A stretch of DNA of 64,000 nt from Alphaproteobacteria bacterium (GTDB lineage Bacteria; Pseudomonadota; Alphaproteobacteria; Sphingomonadales; Sphingomonadaceae): positions 1 to 64,000 of the forward strand of contig JAGWWF010000002.1 in assembly GCA_018970445.1 (NCBI GenBank), given 5' to 3'. Below, in pieces: positions 58,811 through 64,000 of the stretch (position 1 is the stretch's first letter; every line of letters starts with the position of its first letter). The notes beneath the pieces are model-generated. The model was not told the origin of the DNA. It worked only from the letters and a program-made list of their open reading frames with translations, and searched no databases. The translations under genes were made by a program, and so were the position numbers.

Positions 58811-60769
58811 ATGAGCGAGAGCATCCACCCCGTCACCCCGGCCGCGCTGGCCATCACCCGCACCACCGCCGCGCAATATCAGGCCGCCCATGCCCGCAGC
58901 CTGGCCGACCCGGATGGTTTCTGGCGCGATCAGATCGGCCGGCTGGACTGGTATCGTGCGCCCACCATCATGGGCAACTGGTCGTGGGACCCGGTGGACA
59001 TCAAATGGTTCGAAGATGGCGTGATCAACGCCAGCTGGAACTGCCTTGACCGCTGGGCCGACAGCGATCCCGGCCGCACCGCGATTCTGTGGGAGGCCGA
59101 TGATCCGGCCGCCGACACCCGCCGCATCAGCTATGGCGAATTGCGCGCCGAGGTGGCACGCATGGCCAACGCGCTGGTGGCGCTGGGCGTCGACAAGGGT
59201 GATCGTGTCACCATCTACATGCCGATGATCCCGGAAGCGGCGATGGCGATGCTGGCCTGCGCCCGCATTGGCGCTGTGCATTCGGTGGTGTTCGGCGGCT
59301 TTTCGGCCGAAAGCCTGGCCGGGCGGATCGAGGATGCCCAGAGCCGTTTCATCATCACCGCCGATGAAGGCCGGCGCGGCGGCAAGCCGATCCCATTGAA
59401 GGCCATTGCCGATGATGCCTGCGACAAGGCCGAGGTCGCCGGCGTGAATGTGGAAGCCGTGCTGGTGGTGCGCCACACGGGCGGCCGCATCGCCATGGTG
59501 GAGGGGCGCGACCATTGGTGGCACGAGGTGCGCGCCGAGGTGCCGGAAGCCTGCACGCCCGAACCGATGAACGCCGAGGATCCGCTGTTCATCCTCTACA
59601 CCAGCGGTTCGACCGGCAAGCCCAAGGGCGTGCTGCATTCGACCGCCGGCTATCTGCTGTGGGCCAATCTGACGTTCGAGACCGTGTTCGATTACCGCCC
59701 CGGCGAGATTTTCTGGTGCACCGCCGATGTCGGCTGGGTGACCGGGCACAGCTATATCGTCTATGGGCCGCTCAGCGCCGGGGCCAGCGTGCTGATGTTC
59801 GAAGGCATCCCCAGTTTTCCGGCCAATGACCGTTTCTGGCAGGTGATCGAACGGCACAAGGTCAACATCTTCTATACTGCGCCCACCGCGCTGCGGGCCA
59901 TAATGCGCGATGGCGACGATCCGGTGCAGCGCCATGATCTGTCGTCCTTGCGCCTGCTGGGCACGGTGGGCGAGCCGATCAATCCGGAGGCGTGGATGTG
60001 GTATCACCGCGTGGTCGGCAAGGGCCGGTTGCCGATCGTCGACACCTGGTGGCAGACCGAAACCGGCGGCGCGCTGATCACGCCGCTGCCCGGTGCGACG
60101 CCGCTGAAGCCGGGCAGTGCATCATGGCCCTTCTTTGGCATCGAACCGGCGCTGGTGGATGCCGATGGCGCGATCATCCCGTGGACGCCGGGGCTGGAGA
60201 TCAGCGGCAATCTGGTGCTGCTGGGCAGCTGGCCGGGCCAGGCGCGCACGGTGTTCGGCGATCATGAACGCTTCACCCAGACCTATTTCACCGCCTATCG
60301 CGGCCGCTATTTCACCGGCGATGGTGCGCGCCGCGATGCCGATGGCTATTGGTGGATCACCGGCCGCGTGGACGATGTGATCAATGTGTCGGGCCACCGC
60401 ATGGGCACGGCCGAAGTGGAGTCGGCGCTGGTGGCCCACCCGCAGGTGGCCGAGGCCGCCGTGGTCGGCTTCCCGCACGACATCAAGGGCCAGGGCATCT
60501 ATGCCTATGTCACGCTCAACGCCGGCGTGACGGCCAGCGATGCGCTGGTGGCGGCGCTGAAAGCGACGGTGCGCGCCGAAATCGGCGGCATCGCCGTGCC
60601 CGACCATATCCACCTGACCCCGGCCCTGCCCAAGACCCGCAGCGGCAAGATCATGCGCCGCATCCTCAGGAAGATCGCCGAGAACGAGTTTGGCGCGCTG
60701 GGCGACACCAGCACGCTCGCCGATCCATCGGTGGTGGACGCGCTGATCGAGGGGCGGCTGAACCGCTGA
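58811..60769 (+). CDS. acs: acetyl-CoA synthetase
   Basis: The 652-residue AMP-forming ligase has '[24 protein letters not shown]' (P-loop), '[11 protein letters not shown]' with the acetate-pocket Trp, '[22 protein letters not shown]' and the C-terminal '[18 protein letters not shown]', where the Lys is the usual acetylation site. It activates acetate to acetyl-CoA in the cytoplasm. The N-terminal '[17 protein letters not shown]' is typical for Acs. Length matches the family. Confidence 0.96.
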   Translation: MSESIHPVTPAALAITRTTAAQYQAAHARSLADPDGFWRDQIGRLDWYRAPTIMGNWSWDPVDIKWFEDGVINASWNCLDRWADSDPGRTAILWEADDPAADTRRISYGELRAEVARMANALVALGVDKGDRVTIYMPMIPEAAMAMLACARIGAVHSVVFGGFSAESLAGRIEDAQSRFIITADEGRRGGKPIPLKAIADDACDKAEVAGVNVEAVLVVRHTGGRIAMVEGRDHWWHEVRAEVPEACTPEPMNAEDPLFILYTSGSTGKPKGVLHSTAGYLLWANLTFETVFDYRPGEIFWCTADVGWVTGHSYIVYGPLSAGASVLMFEGIPSFPANDRFWQVIERHKVNIFYTAPTALRAIMRDGDDPVQRHDLSSLRLLGTVGEPINPEAWMWYHRVVGKGRLPIVDTWWQTETGGALITPLPGATPLKPGSASWPFFGIEPALVDADGAIIPWTPGLEISGNLVLLGSWPGQARTVFGDHERFTQTYFTAYRGRYFTGDGARRDADGYWWITGRVDDVINVSGHRMGTAEVESALVAHPQVAEAAVVGFPHDIKGQGIYAYVTLNAGVTASDALVAALKATVRAEIGGIAVPDHIHLTPALPKTRSGKIMRRILRKIAENEFGALGDTSTLADPSVVDALIEGRLNR

Positions 60770-60846
60770 GCCGGCTTGCCCGGCGGCGACGTGCGCGCGA
60801 TACTCTGTGGCCGCGATACCGCGGCCACCGAAACGGGGGGATTGCC

Positions 60847-61098
60847 ATGACCACGGAATTTCCAGCCGCGCTTGCCACGCTGATCGCCGGCGACGCCGAT
60901 CATGACAGGCTGCTGGCCGCGCTGCGCAGCGGCGATCTGGCCGCTGCCGGCGGGCCGAAGATCGTCAAGAAAGAAGTCTATTACACCGACCGGCTTGACC
61001 TGTCGTGCCCATCCGGCTGGCGCAATGTGCGCTGCGTCAAGCTCACCTATGACGATGGCAGCGAATCCGAATTGTGCAACCGCGGCAGCTGTGTGTGA
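60847..61098 (+). CDS. small cysteine-containing protein of unknown function
   Basis: The 83-residue soluble protein has a helical N-terminal half ('FPAALATLIAGDADHDRLLAALRSGD') and a C-terminal half with four cysteines: 'DLSCPSGWRNVRCVKLTYDDGSESELCNRGSCV'. The spacing Cys-x7-Cys and Cys-x4-Cys could bind a metal or form disulfides. GGGGG and a short gap precede the ATG. It ends exactly where the convergent gyrB stop begins. I do not recognise a family. Confidence 0.55.
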   Translation: MTTEFPAALATLIAGDADHDRLLAALRSGDLAAAGGPKIVKKEVYYTDRLDLSCPSGWRNVRCVKLTYDDGSESELCNRGSCV

Positions 61099-63579
<2,481 letters not shown>

Positions 63580-64000
63580 TCAGCCGCGCGCCGCCAGCCA
63601 GTCCCGCGCGGCATCGGGCAGCATCGGGCGGGCAAACCAAAATCCCTGGATGGCCGCGCAGCCGTGCGAGGCGAGAAAATCGCGCTGGCGCTGGGTTTCC
63701 ACCCCTTCGGCAATCACCTCCAGCCCCAGCGCCCGGCCCAGCTGGATCAGGGAGCGGGCAATCAGCCCTGATCCATCCTGGCAATCGATGGCGTTGGTGA
63801 AGCTGCGGTCGATCTTGATGCGGTCCACCGGAAAGGCGGTGAGGTGGGACAGCGAGGCATAGCCGGTGCCGAAATCATCCATGGCCAGGGTGCAGCCCAT
63901 CGCCTGCAGCGCCGCCAGCGTCTGGCCGATGCGGGCGATGGAACGATCGAGCAGCACGGTTTCCGTCACCTCGATCTCCAGCCGCTGCGCCGGCACGCCG
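63580..64000 (-). CDS. EAL-domain protein (c-di-GMP phosphodiesterase), 3' end only
   Basis: The frame is open to the right edge; ~140 C-terminal residues of an EAL domain are visible: 'LEIEVTETVLLDRS', 'LAMDDFGTGYASLSHLTAFPVDRIKIDRSF' and 'VIAEGVETQRQRDFLASHGC', ending shortly after 'GFWFARP'. The DDFGTGYAS and KIDRSF residues for metal and c-di-GMP binding are present, so the domain is likely active in degrading c-di-GMP. Any sensor or GGDEF part lies outside the window. Confidence 0.9.
   Translation of the reverse strand, partial: GVPAQRLEIEVTETVLLDRSIARIGQTLAALQAMGCTLAMDDFGTGYASLSHLTAFPVDRIKIDRSFTNAIDCQDGSGLIARSLIQLGRALGLEVIAEGVETQRQRDFLASHGCAAIQGFWFARPMLPDAARDWLAARG

Overview
The window is chromosomal DNA of high GC content. 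It most likely comes from an aerobic anoxygenic phototrophic alphaproteobacterium of the order Sphingomonadales. The basis is gene order and protein resemblance: a photosynthesis gene cluster with ppaA-ppsR-bchG-bch2-bchP-tspO divergent from bchFNBHLM and then puhABC-orf-acsF-puhE-hemA, an oxygen-dependent cyclase (AcsF), and the linked argH-lysA, ccmAB-yciB and SelO-type housekeeping genes. No light-harvesting 2 genes, carbon-fixation genes, rRNA, tRNA or CRISPR array were seen. The puf, bchCXYZ and most crt genes must lie outside the window.

Left part (1-8836): the 3' end of a crtC-like carotenoid hydratase gene is followed 26 bases later (88 if the later start is right) by an AT-richer restriction-modification pair: a PvuII-like N4-cytosine methyltransferase overlapping an HNH nuclease. 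The right edge of this insert meets a higA-type antitoxin gene that keeps only its 5' part. Then come two inverted-repeat (REP-type) elements, a small membrane protein, a tricorn-like S41 protease, and a small operon of VOC protein, enoyl-CoA hydratase and cupin.

Photosynthesis region (8840-38453): bchI-bchD-bchO (Mg-chelatase) are on the minus strand. Upstream of bchI, also on the minus strand, is an unexpected block: a TonB-dependent receptor and an SbtA-type bicarbonate transporter with its small PII-like partner. Next come hemA, puhE, acsF, an unnamed 97-residue protein, puhC, puhB and puhA, then bchM, L, H, B, N and F, almost all with overlapping start and stop codons. No lhaA gene is present between bchM and puhA. 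A 322-base divergent region holds a perfect TGT-N12-ACA box (PpsR/CrtJ type); a second perfect box sits 58 bases before hemA inside the puhE 3' end. On the plus strand follow ppaA/aerR, ppsR, bchG, a PucC-family transporter (bch2), bchP and tspO, and then a convergent lipoprotein-anchored cytochrome c.

Right part (38527-64000): ccmA-ccmB, yciB, an MFS transporter with a penicillin/AHL acylase, argH-lptM-lysA (the ArgH frame begins with a Tat-like signal), a TlpA-like lipoprotein, rho, a TPR/TonB-C type secreted protein, a HIT protein, SelO, a TetR regulator divergent from an alpha/beta hydrolase and an MDR reductase, a YtcJ-like amidohydrolase, a peptidase-like protein with tadA, acetyl-CoA synthetase, gyrB and the end of an EAL-domain gene. 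Two families of paired inverted repeats are scattered in the intergenic gaps.

Together the central genes supply 5-aminolevulinate, make bacteriochlorophyll a with its esterified tail, assemble the reaction centre, and regulate this by redox, light or cobalamin through PpsR and PpaA. All functions are inferred from sequence by eye; no database search was run.
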